A stretch of 64,000 nucleotides of DNA from NCBI RefSeq assembly GCF_003054245.1, contig NZ_QBKR01000010.1:54624-118623 (forward strand). The letters are read 5' to 3'. The notes beneath the pieces were generated by a model. That model did no database searches. It saw nothing but the letters and a program-made list of their open reading frames with translations, and was not told the DNA's origin. A program made the position numbers and the translations under genes. This document shows, piece by piece, positions 34,259 through 43,366 of this stretch (the stretch's first letter is position 1; each line of letters opens with the position of its first letter). Source of the DNA: Melghirimyces profundicolus. Its GTDB lineage: Bacteria > Bacillota > Bacilli > Thermoactinomycetales > DSM-45169.

Positions 34259-35770
34259 ATGACAGCTCCGCTTTTGGAGATGGAGGGGATTCAAAAGGAG
34301 TTCTCCGGTGTGCGGGTGCTCTCCGATGTACGGTTTTCGCTCCGTCCGGGAGAAGTTCACGCGCTTATGGGAGAAAACGGGGCCGGAAAGTCCACCCTGA
34401 TGAAAATTCTGGGGGGAGTGTACGAAAAGGACGGGGGAACGGTGCGGATCCACGGTGAGGAGCGGGAGATTGCCAATCCGCGCCGGGCCGGCTCACTGGG
34501 AATCGCGATGATCCACCAGGAATTGAACCTGATCCCCCATCTCACGGTGATGGAGAACCTGTTCCTCGGACGGGAATTCGTGTACGGCCGATCCGGATGG
34601 ATCCGGTGGGAACGGATGCGGAAGGAGTCACGAAACTGGCTGGAACGGCTGGGGGTGGACATCGATCCGTCCCGGAAGGTGGGAGAGTTGTCTGTCGGTC
34701 AGCAACAGATGGTGGAGATTGCCCGGGCTCTCTCCCTCGAAGCGAAAATTTTGGTGCTGGACGAGCCGACGGCGGCCCTGACCAACCGCGAAATCGACTC
34801 TCTGTTTGAAGTGATCCGCTCTCTCCGAAAGCAGGGGGTGGGGATGGTGTACATTTCCCACCGAATGGAGGAAATCTTCGGAATCTGCGACCGGATCACG
34901 GTCCTCCGGGATGGGGAGTACGTCGGCACCCGTTCGGTGGAAGAGACGGACATGGATGAGCTGGTGCGGATGATGGTGGGCCGGGAAGTTCAAAACCGCT
35001 ATCCGCGTCAACCGGTGGCACCGGGGGAAGAGCGTCTTCGTGTCGAGGGTTTGACCCGCCGGGGGGAAGTGGAGGACATTTCGTTTTCGATCCGCGCCGG
35101 TGAAATTGTGGGTCTGGCCGGTCTTATGGGAGCGGGACGCACGGAGACGGCGCGGCTGATTTTCGGGGCCCGCCAACCGGATCGCGGGAGTGTTTGGGTG
35201 AGCGGGGCGAAAGTTCGGATCCGAAGGCCGGAAGACGCCATCCGCCACGGGATTGCTTTCGTCACGGAAAACCGAAAGGATGAAGGGCTGGTGTTGCCGC
35301 TTTCCGTCCGGGAAAACCTGTCTCTTCCCAATCTGGCGGCCCTGTCCTCCAAGGGCATCATCCGCGGCAGGAAAGAAGAGAGTCTGGCCCGGCAGCAAGT
35401 AGAGCGGTTGTCAGTGAAAAGCGCCGGGTTGGAACAGGAGGTCAAGACACTCTCCGGAGGAAACCAGCAAAAAGTGGTGATCGGCAAGTGGCTGGCCACC
35501 TCGCCCCAAGTGCTGATCCTGGATGAACCAACCCGGGGGGTGGATATAGGGGCCAAGGAAGAGATTTACCGCCTGATGGACCGCCTTGCCCGGGAGGGAA
35601 TGGCCATTCTCCTCATTTCTTCGGACCTGCCGGAAGTGCTGGGGATGAGCGATCGGGTGCTGGTGATGCACGAAGGTCGGCTCAACGGTGAATTTACACG
35701 TGAAGAGGCAACCCAGGAAAAAGTGATGACGGCTGCCTCGGGAGGTGAAGTGACATGCAGACTCCCTTGA
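34259..35770 (+). CDS. rbsA: Ribose ABC transporter ATP-binding protein
   Basis: The 503-residue protein carries two ABC ATPase domains in tandem. The first has Walker A GENGAGKST near residues 38-46 and LSVGQQQMVEIARAL; the second has a degenerate Walker A (GLMGAGRTE) and LSGGNQQKV. This is the standard RbsA layout. The ATG at 34259 behind AGAAGGTGAG is preferred to the TTG at 34241, which overlaps the rbsD stop. It drives ribose uptake with RbsC and RbsB. Confidence 0.94.
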   Translation: MTAPLLEMEGIQKEFSGVRVLSDVRFSLRPGEVHALMGENGAGKSTLMKILGGVYEKDGGTVRIHGEEREIANPRRAGSLGIAMIHQELNLIPHLTVMENLFLGREFVYGRSGWIRWERMRKESRNWLERLGVDIDPSRKVGELSVGQQQMVEIARALSLEAKILVLDEPTAALTNREIDSLFEVIRSLRKQGVGMVYISHRMEEIFGICDRITVLRDGEYVGTRSVEETDMDELVRMMVGREVQNRYPRQPVAPGEERLRVEGLTRRGEVEDISFSIRAGEIVGLAGLMGAGRTETARLIFGARQPDRGSVWVSGAKVRIRRPEDAIRHGIAFVTENRKDEGLVLPLSVRENLSLPNLAALSSKGIIRGRKEESLARQQVERLSVKSAGLEQEVKTLSGGNQQKVVIGKWLATSPQVLILDEPTRGVDIGAKEEIYRLMDRLAREGMAILLISSDLPEVLGMSDRVLVMHEGRLNGEFTREEATQEKVMTAASGGEVTCRLP

Positions 35771-36705
35771 ATCCTTCAGCCACCCGGGTGGGTCTGGCAC
35801 AAAAACTGGGTCCACTCCTGGGGCTCGGGATCATCGTGGTCGTTTTGTCGATTATCAGCCGCGATTTCCTGAGTTTCACCAATATCTTCAATGTTCTGCG
35901 GCAGATTTCCATCAACGCTCTCCTGGCTTTCGGTATGACCTTTGTCATCCTGACCGGGGGGATTGATCTCTCCGTCGGGTCCATACTGGCCCTTTCCGGT
36001 GCTTTCAGTGCCGGGATGCTGGCCGGGGGCATGGATCCGTTTCTGGCCGTGCTGACCGGAGTGGCGGCGGGGACTTTGATGGGGGCCGCCAACGGGGTGC
36101 TGGTAACCAAAGGGAAAGTGGCGCCCTTTATCGCCACGTTGGCTACCATGACGGTTTACCGGGGGCTGACCCTGGTTTACACCGAAGGGCGTCCCATCGC
36201 TTTTAACAACGATGTTTTTGCCATGCTCGGGAAAGGTTATTTTCTCGAAATCCCGATCCCGGTTCTCTGGATGCTCGGTTCGTTTTTGATCCTGTACTTT
36301 GTGCTGAAAAACATGACCTTCGGCCGTCACGTTTACGCCATCGGAGGAAATGAAGAAGCGGCCATGCTCTCGGGGATCCGAACTCATCGGGTGAAAATCG
36401 GTGTCTACGCCATCAGCGGGTTCTTCTCTTCACTGGCCGGGATCATCCTGACCTCCCGGCTCAGTTCCGCCCAACCGACGGCCGGTACCACCTACGAGCT
36501 GGACGCCATCGCCGCCGTGGTCCTCGGGGGAACCAGTCTCGCCGGTGGACGGGGATGGATCACCGGAACCCTGATCGGGGCGATGATCATCGGCGTGTTG
36601 GACAACGGTCTCAATCTGATGAATGTCTCCTCCTTCTACCAACAGGTGGTCAAAGGGGGCGTCATCCTCCTGGCGGTCTTACTGGACCGTTCCCAGAAAT
36701 CCTGA
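35755..36705 (+). CDS. rbsC: Ribose ABC transporter permease
   Basis: The 316-residue membrane protein has about eight to ten hydrophobic helices and the permease signatures ALLAFGMTFVILTGGIDLSVG-type near residues 53-75 and YAIGGNEEAAMLSGI near 193-207. It forms the membrane channel of the ribose importer. The ATG at 35755 follows GAGGTGAAGTG and overlaps the end of rbsA by 16 bases. Confidence 0.94.
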   Translation: MQTPLNPSATRVGLAQKLGPLLGLGIIVVVLSIISRDFLSFTNIFNVLRQISINALLAFGMTFVILTGGIDLSVGSILALSGAFSAGMLAGGMDPFLAVLTGVAAGTLMGAANGVLVTKGKVAPFIATLATMTVYRGLTLVYTEGRPIAFNNDVFAMLGKGYFLEIPIPVLWMLGSFLILYFVLKNMTFGRHVYAIGGNEEAAMLSGIRTHRVKIGVYAISGFFSSLAGIILTSRLSSAQPTAGTTYELDAIAAVVLGGTSLAGGRGWITGTLIGAMIIGVLDNGLNLMNVSSFYQQVVKGGVILLAVLLDRSQKS

Positions 36706-36747
36706 TTCGGACTGAACTTTTCCTATTTCAAACGAGGGGGAATCGAA

Positions 36748-37671
36748 ATGAGGAAAATGGGGCTCATGTTGTTGGCCGCGATGCTGGTCTTCGGTGTTCT
36801 GGCGGGCTGTTCCAGCCAATCCACGCTGGAACAGGAAGAGAAGAAAAAGGACGACAACATCAAGATCGGGCTGTCCGTCTCCACTCTGAACAACCCGTTC
36901 TTCGTCTCCCTGAAAGAAGGAGCGGAACAAGCGGCCAAGAAAGCCGGAGCGGAACTGGTCGTTGCCGACGCACAGGACGATAACGCCAAACAGTTGAACG
37001 ACGTGGAAGACCTGATTCAGAAAAACGTGGACATTCTGTTGATCAACCCCACCGACAGCAAAGCCATCGCGACCGCAGTGGAATCCGCCAACCAGTCCAA
37101 TATCCCCGTCATCACGGTGGACCGGGAAGCGGAAGGGGGAAAAGTGGTGGCTCACATCGCTTCCGATAACGTGGAAGGTGGGAAAATGGCCGGCGAGTTC
37201 ATCCTCGAACAGCTGAACGGAAAAGGGAATATTGTCGAGCTGGAAGGAATCCCCGGGACTTCCGCAGCCCGTGACCGGGGTAAAGGATTTCACCAGGCGG
37301 TAGACGGCAAGGACGGGGTGGAAGTGGTCGCTTCCCAGCCGGCCAACTTCAACCGGGCCAAAGGCTTGACCGTGATGGAGAACATTCTGCAGAGCAAAGA
37401 CGACATTCAGGCAGTTTTCGCTCATAATGACGAAATGGCTCTGGGAGCCGTCCAAGCCATCCAGTCCGCCAAAAAGGACATCCTGGTCGTCGGCTTTGAC
37501 GCCACCGATGATGCCGTGAAAGCTGTTAAAAAAGGGGAAATGGGAGCCACCATCGCCCAAAAGCCCTCCGAAATCGGAAAAACGGCCGTGGAAGTCGCCG
37601 TGAAAGCGGCCAAAGGAGAAAAGGTAAAGAAATTTTATCCTGTGGAACTGGAACTGATCACGAAATCATGA
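36748..37671 (+). CDS. rbsB: Ribose ABC transporter substrate-binding lipoprotein
   Basis: The 307-residue product has a lipoprotein signal with LAGC at about residues 14-17, then a type I periplasmic-binding fold with IGLSVSTLNNPFFVSLKEGA near 35-54, VDRE near 112-115 and FAHNDEMALGAV near 219-230. It captures ribose outside the membrane and delivers it to RbsC. It is the last gene of the operon and a strong hairpin follows. Confidence 0.94.
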   Translation: MRKMGLMLLAAMLVFGVLAGCSSQSTLEQEEKKKDDNIKIGLSVSTLNNPFFVSLKEGAEQAAKKAGAELVVADAQDDNAKQLNDVEDLIQKNVDILLINPTDSKAIATAVESANQSNIPVITVDREAEGGKVVAHIASDNVEGGKMAGEFILEQLNGKGNIVELEGIPGTSAARDRGKGFHQAVDGKDGVEVVASQPANFNRAKGLTVMENILQSKDDIQAVFAHNDEMALGAVQAIQSAKKDILVVGFDATDDAVKAVKKGEMGATIAQKPSEIGKTAVEVAVKAAKGEKVKKFYPVELELITKS

Positions 37672-37705
37672 ACCTTAACTGCCCAAAAGGGCGGTTGAGT
37701 TAATG

Positions 37706-37741
37706 ACAAAGCCCTGGGCCGAATTTCGCCCAGGGCTTTGT
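37706..37741 (+). terminator. Hairpin at the end of the ribose operon
   Basis: ACAAAGCCCTGGGC pairs perfectly with GCCCAGGGCTTTGT around an eight-base loop. The U-tract is weak, so its efficiency is uncertain. Confidence 0.65.
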
Positions 37742-38053
37742 CCGGTTTCGGCGATGAAGGAAGTCGATGGTACCCGAAAGTGGCCGTGTAGACAGCCAAG
37801 TAGCAGGACTCATCTCCAGAAGCGTTGTGATTTATTGTCAGGCTCAGAAGAGGCGAAATAGCAACTTTGTCCTGCCCAGCGGAGAATCAGCCAACAAGGG
37901 TTTCAGGAGCAAAAGCTTTTCTGTGTTGCATCCGCAGGCGTTTTGCCCCTGCCCGCAGCAGGAAGATTCGGAGCGGACCGTGCAACCATTCCTGCAGGAC
38001 AGCATCCAGTGGTTATTTTATTCTATCTGAATAAGTCCTAAAAGGAGATTACC
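37742..38053. other. Intergenic stretch after rbsB
   Basis: About 310 bases. An 87-codon plus-strand frame runs through it, but it has no ribosome site, and its composition gives no recognisable protein. I see nothing else except the ribosome site AAAGGAGAT of the next gene at the right end. Confidence 0.5.
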
Positions 38054-38344
38054 ATGGAAGCAAACAAGAAGATGGAGATGTTTCAATTTTTAGCGGGTAT
38101 TTTCCACCAAGATATTGAATCAACTGAAAAGGCGTTGGAGGAATACTTGGAAGAGAACTCAACAGAAGTTATTAAGCAGGATGCAGAGTTGATACAACAA
38201 TTCATGGATTGGGAAGCGTCTGAGAATGAGAAAAACGAATTCATCGAACAACATACTTGGATTTATTTCCCTGAAATGAAACAACCCCCAATCTCGTGGT
38301 TAAGGGACGTAAAGAGCCTAATGTTAAAAAAGGTTAACGAATGA
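38054..38344 (+). CDS. CdiI-like immunity protein (orphan)
   Basis: The 96-residue acidic protein resembles the CdiI_2-type immunity family. It has FLAGIFHQDIESTEKALEEYL near residues 12-32, an acidic helical middle, and WLRDVKSLM near the end. Such proteins neutralise toxin tips of contact-dependent or other polymorphic toxins. No toxin gene lies next to it, so it is an orphan. Lower GC than its neighbours suggests acquisition. The ribosome site AAAGGAGAT is good. The family call rests on pattern memory only. Confidence 0.55.
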   Translation: MEANKKMEMFQFLAGIFHQDIESTEKALEEYLEENSTEVIKQDAELIQQFMDWEASENEKNEFIEQHTWIYFPEMKQPPISWLRDVKSLMLKKVNE

Positions 38345-38494
38345 AACAAAAGACCTCCTTCATATGAAAAGGGTGGCTATCCGATAATTGGTGATAAGGC
38401 TGTTGATGAGTAGAATCACTTTTTAATTAGTTACCCTTGAAAAAGTCCCGTTCGTAGATCCTGATCCACAATATACAGAAAGGAGACCCGCCTC

Positions 38495-41125
38495 ATGAAG
38501 TCTCATATTCTGTTCTTTGATGAAGTGGATCGTTCCAGTCTTCCGCATGTCGGCGGAAAGGGGGCCAACCTGGGCGAACTGAGCAAGGCCGGTTTTCCGG
38601 TGCCGGGTGGTTTCTGTGTGACCACCTCTGCTTATCAAGAATTCATCGCAACCAGTCCCGATATGGAGGCGTTTTTTGAGTTATTGGACGCACTGGACCC
38701 CAATGATTTGGAACCATTGCGGAAGTTGGGAGAACGGATTCGTAGTCATTTGCAGCAACTCGAGATCCCGGCACCGTTAAGAAAGGAAGTGATTCATGCC
38801 TGGGAATCGGTGGGGAAAGAGTCTGCTTATGCCGTCCGTTCCAGTGCCACGGCTGAGGATCTGCCCACTGCATCGTTCGCAGGTCAGCAGGATACTTACT
38901 TGAACATCCGGGGACGGGATGAATTGCTGCGACACATCCGGAAATGTTGGGCCTCGTTGTTCACGGATCGGGCCATCTCTTACCGGGTGAAAAACGGGTT
39001 CGATCATCGTCAGGTCTACCTGTCGGTGGTGGTGCAACGGATGGTGAACCCGGAAATCGCAGGCATCATGTTTACTGCCGATCCTGTGAATGGGAATCGC
39101 AAGGTGGTTTCCATCGATGCCAGTTTCGGATTGGGGGAAGCCATCGTATCCGGCATGGTGTCGGCAGATCTGTACAAAGTGAAAGCCGGTCAAATCATTC
39201 ATAAAAACATATCGGAAAAGAAAATCGCAATTTACTCACTATCTGAAGGAGGGACAGTGAAAAAAGACTTGCCTCCAGAGCAACAAACCAAACAGGTCCT
39301 GACGGACAGCCAAATTTTGCGTTTGGCTGAACTGGGAAAAAGAATCGAGAAGCATTTTGGCTCCCCGCAAGATATTGAGTTCTGTATTGAAAACGGAAAG
39401 ATCTTTGTTGTGCAAAGCCGGCCGATCACTTCGCTGTATCCTCTGCCCGATCTTCCGCAAGAACCGCTCCGTGTCATGTTCTCATTCGGCCATGTACAAA
39501 TGATGACCGATGCCATGAAACCGTTGGGGATTTCGGTCTTGCGAACCATTTTTCCGAAACATGTTCTTTTAGAAGCCGGGGGACGTCTTTTTGTTAATCC
39601 CACGGAAGTGCTTCGCACCAAGCTGGGAAGAAAAATGCTGCCCATTGCTTTCAAGAATTTAATTGATGAAGCGCTCAGCCGTGAAATCAGTGAAGTCATT
39701 CAGCGGCCTGAATTTCTCCAAGTTCCCCCTAAACCGGGTTTCGTGAAGTCCGCACGTCGTTTCGTTGCCCCGATCATTAAAGAGGTGTGGAAAAATCTTT
39801 TCAAGCGTGACCCGAAATCAGCAAAAGGCAAAGTTGAAAGCTTCATGCAGAACAAATGGAAAGAGGTCAGAGAAGATTTGCAGGGTGTAAGCGGGGCTGA
39901 ACGCCTGGAAGCGGTTCAACATCAATTAAGCACTTTCGGAAAGGCGATGTTGCAGAACATATTTCCATACGTCATTTGTTTCCCGATCTCATTCCTCTTG
40001 TTAAAGAGAGCGCTGATTCGCTGGATCGGGGATGACCAAAAACTGCATCCGTTAAATAAATCACTCCCCGGCAATATCACCAGCGAGATGGGCCTGCAAA
40101 TTGGCGATTTGGCCGATCTGGTCAGGGAACTGCCAGAAGTGAAGGAGTATCTGAAACATGCAAATGACCACACCTTCTATGAAGGACTATTCAACGTTCA
40201 CGGGGGAGAGAGGTTTAAACGGGCATTTGAAGATTTTATTTCCAGATATGGACATCGATGCCCGGGTGAAATTGACCTGACAAGGCCCCGTTGGCGTGAA
40301 GCACCCACCCAATTGGTTCCGGCCATCCTGGGACATATGCGCAGTGTGAAGCCGGGAGAACATCGGCAAAAATTCATTCAAGGAGAACAGGAAGCCCGAG
40401 AAGCTGCGCAACGGATTCTGCACCAGGTTGGACCTCGCGGTTTGAAGTTCAGACGGCTCCAACGTCTCATAGACGTATACCGCCATCTGGGCGGGCTTCG
40501 GGAGCATCCCAAATATCTGTTAACGTTGATTTTGGATGAATGCAAAAAAGCCATCACGGCTGAAGTGGAAGAACTGGTGAAGAAAGGGATTTTACAACAA
40601 GCAGAAGATGTATTTTTCTTAACTCTTGACGAGCTGATTCAACTCGCAAAAGGGGAGTTTCCACACGATGTCTCTTCATTGGTTACTAAGCGAAAAGAAA
40701 AATACGAACGGCATCAATCGTTGAACCCGCCCCGGGTGATGACGAGTGAAGGGGAGATTGTAACCGGTTCCCGCAGGAAAGGGGAATTCCCCGAAGGGTC
40801 CCTTGTCGGAAGCCCCGTTTCCTCAGGCGTTGTGGAAGGAAAAGCCCGGATCATCCTGAAACCGGAAGAAGCCCACCTTAACGAAGGGGAAATCCTCGTG
40901 GCTCCTCATACCGACCCCGGTTGGACTCCTTTGTTTCAATCAGCCAAGGCATTGGTAACCGAGGTTGGCGGATTGATGACACACGGAGCCGTTGTGGCTC
41001 GGGAATACGGGATCCCGGCAGTAGTGGGAGTGAATGATGCCACCAGGAAAATCATGGACGGGCATATCATTCGTGTGGACGGAAACCGGGGATTTGTGGA
41101 GATTTTAAGCGATAAAAATGAGTAG
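38495..41125 (+). CDS. Rifampin phosphotransferase-type/PEP-synthase-like enzyme
   Basis: The 876-residue protein has an ATP-grasp domain at about 1-320 (VGGKGANLGELSKAGFPVPGGF at 19-40, AVRSSATAEDLPTASFAGQQDT near 112-133), a helical middle domain at about 325-760, and a C-terminal phosphohistidine domain with His830 in GLMTHGAVVARE. It ends there and lacks the C-terminal PEP/pyruvate TIM barrel of true PEP synthases. This is the domain order of rifampin phosphotransferase (Rph). Automatic labels often say PEP synthase. The substrate is not proven. Confidence 0.8.
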   Translation: MKSHILFFDEVDRSSLPHVGGKGANLGELSKAGFPVPGGFCVTTSAYQEFIATSPDMEAFFELLDALDPNDLEPLRKLGERIRSHLQQLEIPAPLRKEVIHAWESVGKESAYAVRSSATAEDLPTASFAGQQDTYLNIRGRDELLRHIRKCWASLFTDRAISYRVKNGFDHRQVYLSVVVQRMVNPEIAGIMFTADPVNGNRKVVSIDASFGLGEAIVSGMVSADLYKVKAGQIIHKNISEKKIAIYSLSEGGTVKKDLPPEQQTKQVLTDSQILRLAELGKRIEKHFGSPQDIEFCIENGKIFVVQSRPITSLYPLPDLPQEPLRVMFSFGHVQMMTDAMKPLGISVLRTIFPKHVLLEAGGRLFVNPTEVLRTKLGRKMLPIAFKNLIDEALSREISEVIQRPEFLQVPPKPGFVKSARRFVAPIIKEVWKNLFKRDPKSAKGKVESFMQNKWKEVREDLQGVSGAERLEAVQHQLSTFGKAMLQNIFPYVICFPISFLLLKRALIRWIGDDQKLHPLNKSLPGNITSEMGLQIGDLADLVRELPEVKEYLKHANDHTFYEGLFNVHGGERFKRAFEDFISRYGHRCPGEIDLTRPRWREAPTQLVPAILGHMRSVKPGEHRQKFIQGEQEAREAAQRILHQVGPRGLKFRRLQRLIDVYRHLGGLREHPKYLLTLILDECKKAITAEVEELVKKGILQQAEDVFFLTLDELIQLAKGEFPHDVSSLVTKRKEKYERHQSLNPPRVMTSEGEIVTGSRRKGEFPEGSLVGSPVSSGVVEGKARIILKPEEAHLNEGEILVAPHTDPGWTPLFQSAKALVTEVGGLMTHGAVVAREYGIPAVVGVNDATRKIMDGHIIRVDGNRGFVEILSDKNE

Positions 41126-41165
41126 GCATGGACCTCAGACTTACGGGTCCGATAATAGAAAGAAC

Positions 41166-41190
41166 AAGGGATCATTGATGATCCCTTTTC
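41166..41190 (+). terminator. Terminator after the Rph-type gene
   Basis: AAGGGATCA pairs with TGATCCCTT around loop TTGA, followed by TTC. Beyond it, to 41350, several further hairpins occur, including GGATG/CATCC and CCCCGA/TCGGGG, without a gene. Confidence 0.7.
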
Positions 41191-41350
41191 AGTTTCAACG
41201 CACTGTTGCTTTCGGCAAGGGAGTTAACTCAAATAGAACCATATTCAGGAGGATGTAAACATCCCCGCCGGTTCAGCTAAAAACCCCGATGACCTCGGAG
41301 GTGAAGCTTCGGGGGCCACGCATAACAAGGGCTTTTCATGTGAAAATGCT

Positions 41351-41713
41351 CTAGCGACTGTTAATCAGATGTTTGGGATACACCTTTTCTCCCGTGATAA
41401 TCAAAACGGTCATTCCGTTTTTTGTTCCGGCACCCCGTTGTTCTCCATGATCCCAATAAACCCCTTCGCCTTGGTGTATATTCACCTTCCGCTCACCGTT
41501 TGTGATCCAACCCTCACCATCAATCACCAATGACAGTTCAGGAGAAGCATTTTTATGCAATTCTATAAGCCCATTTTCTTTAACATAGAGAAATGCAACC
41601 GATACTTTTTCGGGTTCCTTTACAATTCTTGTTAATCGCACATTGGAACTGTTAAATTGTTCAGCCAGCTTGCTTACACTTTTGTCATATTTAAAGACTT
41701 CCATGGTTATCAC
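41351..41713 (-). CDS. Cupin-domain protein
   Basis: The 120-residue protein is a single small beta-barrel of cupin type, with IELHKNASPELSLVIDGEGW near residues 50-69 and VYWDHGEQRGAG near 85-96 as the two cupin motifs. The first motif keeps His and Glu as possible metal ligands. Substrate is unknown. It lies on the minus strand, divergent from the thioesterase gene. Confidence 0.7.
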   Translation of the reverse strand: MITMEVFKYDKSVSKLAEQFNSSNVRLTRIVKEPEKVSVAFLYVKENGLIELHKNASPELSLVIDGEGWITNGERKVNIHQGEGVYWDHGEQRGAGTKNGMTVLIITGEKVYPKHLINSR

Positions 41714-41795
41714 CCTTTAATCAGGTATGCCCAAAATACCCTGTTGTGTATACCAAGATATTCATAAGGCAATGAATTAATATGAGGTGATCCAT

Positions 41796-42269
41796 GTGAA
41801 GCAAAAAAGTGCTGCTGAATCCAAAACCGAATTAACGGATATCATTTTACCACCGCAAACAAACCACCATGGAACCATATTTGGTGGAGAGGTGATGTCT
41901 TATATAGACCGAGTGGCTGTCATTTGTGCATCCCGGCACGCAAACGCACCTGTTGTCACTGCTTCATTTGACAGCATGGATTTTCTTTCCCCTTTAAAAG
42001 TGGGAGAATGCATTATTTTATCAGCGATCGTCAGGTGGGTTGGTAAATCCTCAATGGAGGTTCAGGTGATTGTTGAAGGAGAAGATCTTGTTAACGGAAC
42101 CCGGCATATCACAGGGGTCTGCTTCGTGACCATGGTGGCTGTAAATAAAGAAGGAAAAGCGATAGATGTTCCTCCACTAAAATTAAATACCGAAGAAGAA
42201 CACTTTCAATTCGAACGGGGAAAGGAAAGAGCCTTGAGACGCAAAAGGCGCCGAAAAGGTTATCATTGA
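41796..42269 (+). CDS. Acyl-CoA thioesterase, hotdog fold
   Basis: The 157-residue protein is a YkhA/acyl-CoA hydrolase-type hotdog enzyme. The signature TNHHGTIFGGEVMSYID is at about residues 22-38, and SFDSMDFLSPLKVGE follows at about 57-71. It cleaves acyl-CoA to free acid and CoA. The tail is very basic (RRKRRRKGYH). The GTG at 41796 fits the GAGGTGAT ribosome site better than the GTG at 41787. Confidence 0.88.
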   Translation: MKQKSAAESKTELTDIILPPQTNHHGTIFGGEVMSYIDRVAVICASRHANAPVVTASFDSMDFLSPLKVGECIILSAIVRWVGKSSMEVQVIVEGEDLVNGTRHITGVCFVTMVAVNKEGKAIDVPPLKLNTEEEHFQFERGKERALRRKRRRKGYH

Positions 42270-42460
42270 TTGCTGAAGGAAGCCTCATCCGCCCCGCACC
42301 AAGGCTTTTTTAATCCAATCTGCCCACGGCACCGGCACTCTTGGATGCCAGAGCCTTGGGGCGGGATCTGGAAGCTCAAATTCAGTTTTTACCATTTTCA
42401 GGAATAATCGCCCGGGAACGGGACGGGGCGAAATCCTTAGCCCGACCTGCCAGTTAAGTT

Positions 42461-42652
42461 TATCTCGACCTGTTGAAAAAATCTGAACCTGCGAACGTAC
42501 ATACCATCCTTGCTGAACAAACTGGAGTTCCGGTCCACCGAAGCCGCCAAGCCGATGCTGGAAGCGAAATGAACGCTTCCGGAAAGCGGAAAGTTCCTGA
42601 AGACGCTCCCTTGGACTTCGTACCCAAGCGATGGGAGCCGCGTGTGAGAGGT
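42461..42652 (+). pseudogene. Tn3-family transposase fragment
   Basis: Three plus-strand pieces in different frames match one region of Tn3 TnpA: YLDLL, then LRTYIPSLLNKLEFRSTEAA, then EMNASGKRKVPEDAPLDFVP and KRWEPRV. Frame breaks between them show decay. The fragment abuts the threonine-synthase-like relic on the opposite strand. Sequence at 42285-42460 between here and the thioesterase is unassigned. Confidence 0.7.
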
Positions 42653-43132
42653 CCGACGTGGTAACTATCACACAGCAGAGCCCCGCCCGGGCCGTATAAG
42701 CGGCCAACGAAGCGCCCGCGTTGCCGCTGGAAGCGGCAGTAGTAACTACCGAACCCCCCTTGTCGATCGCGCGGGCCACCACCAGGGGACTCATACGGTC
42801 TTTGTGCGAACCCGTGGGGTTTTGACCTTCCATTTTGACGCCCATCCATGCAAGTCCCATTTGTCGTGTGAGGCCTTCCAGCTCGACATGGGGGTACCCC
42901 CTTCTCCGAGGGACGGGAACGATTCATACGGGAGAAACGATTTATACCGTCGCATGCCGTTTCCGGTATAGCGGACGGCGGTATCTCGTGTGGAGTCGTA
43001 AATTATTTTCACAATGAAGGCATGCCCTTTTTGCCTGCATGCAGGACATCCATCCAACATGTTACCCATTACGTATCCGGTTCCGCAACGAAGGCAGGAA
43101 AGCCCTGCGACACTGGGGTTCAACAATGTCAT
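42653..43132 (-). pseudogene. Threonine-synthase-like PLP enzyme, truncated and frameshifted
   Basis: From a possible ATG at 43132 the minus strand gives a zinc-ribbon-like start (LRCGTGY and GCPACRQKGH), then YKSFLPYESF and LGEGGTP, typical of the threonine synthase/cysteate synthase group. A frame change near 42850 leads to KMEGQNPTGSHKDRMSP, with the PLP lysine in SHKDR, and TTAASSGNAGASLAAYTARAG. The homology stops at about 42650, where the Tn3 fragment begins. The C-terminal half is gone, so the enzyme is inactive. Confidence 0.75.
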
Positions 43133-43366
43133 TTCTACCAAAATGGAAGGTTTGGAATGGGGAAACGGATGAAACCACCTCTTGTGGGAATTCAGTGGCG
43201 GATGCTTGATTTTTTGCCTGAGTGGGGCGATTTCCTGCACATCAATCATTATATTAAATATATTTAGTAGATTTTATATAGACAAAATTATTATAAAAAT
43301 TGTAAAATAAGAACGAAACCGGCTGCTAAATTTTGTCGGTTAAATTAGAATAAGGAGAGGAATTGG

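Noticed and set aside
37767..38030. 87-codon frame sharing AGAAGCGTTGTGA with the SASP relic at 63.9 kb
   Set aside because: The 13-base match is not flanked by further SASP similarity, and there is no ribosome site. Treated as chance.
38054..38344. Toxin-antitoxin pair including the CdiI-like gene
   Set aside because: No partner toxin frame lies on either side; the neighbours are a gene-free stretch and the Rph-type gene.
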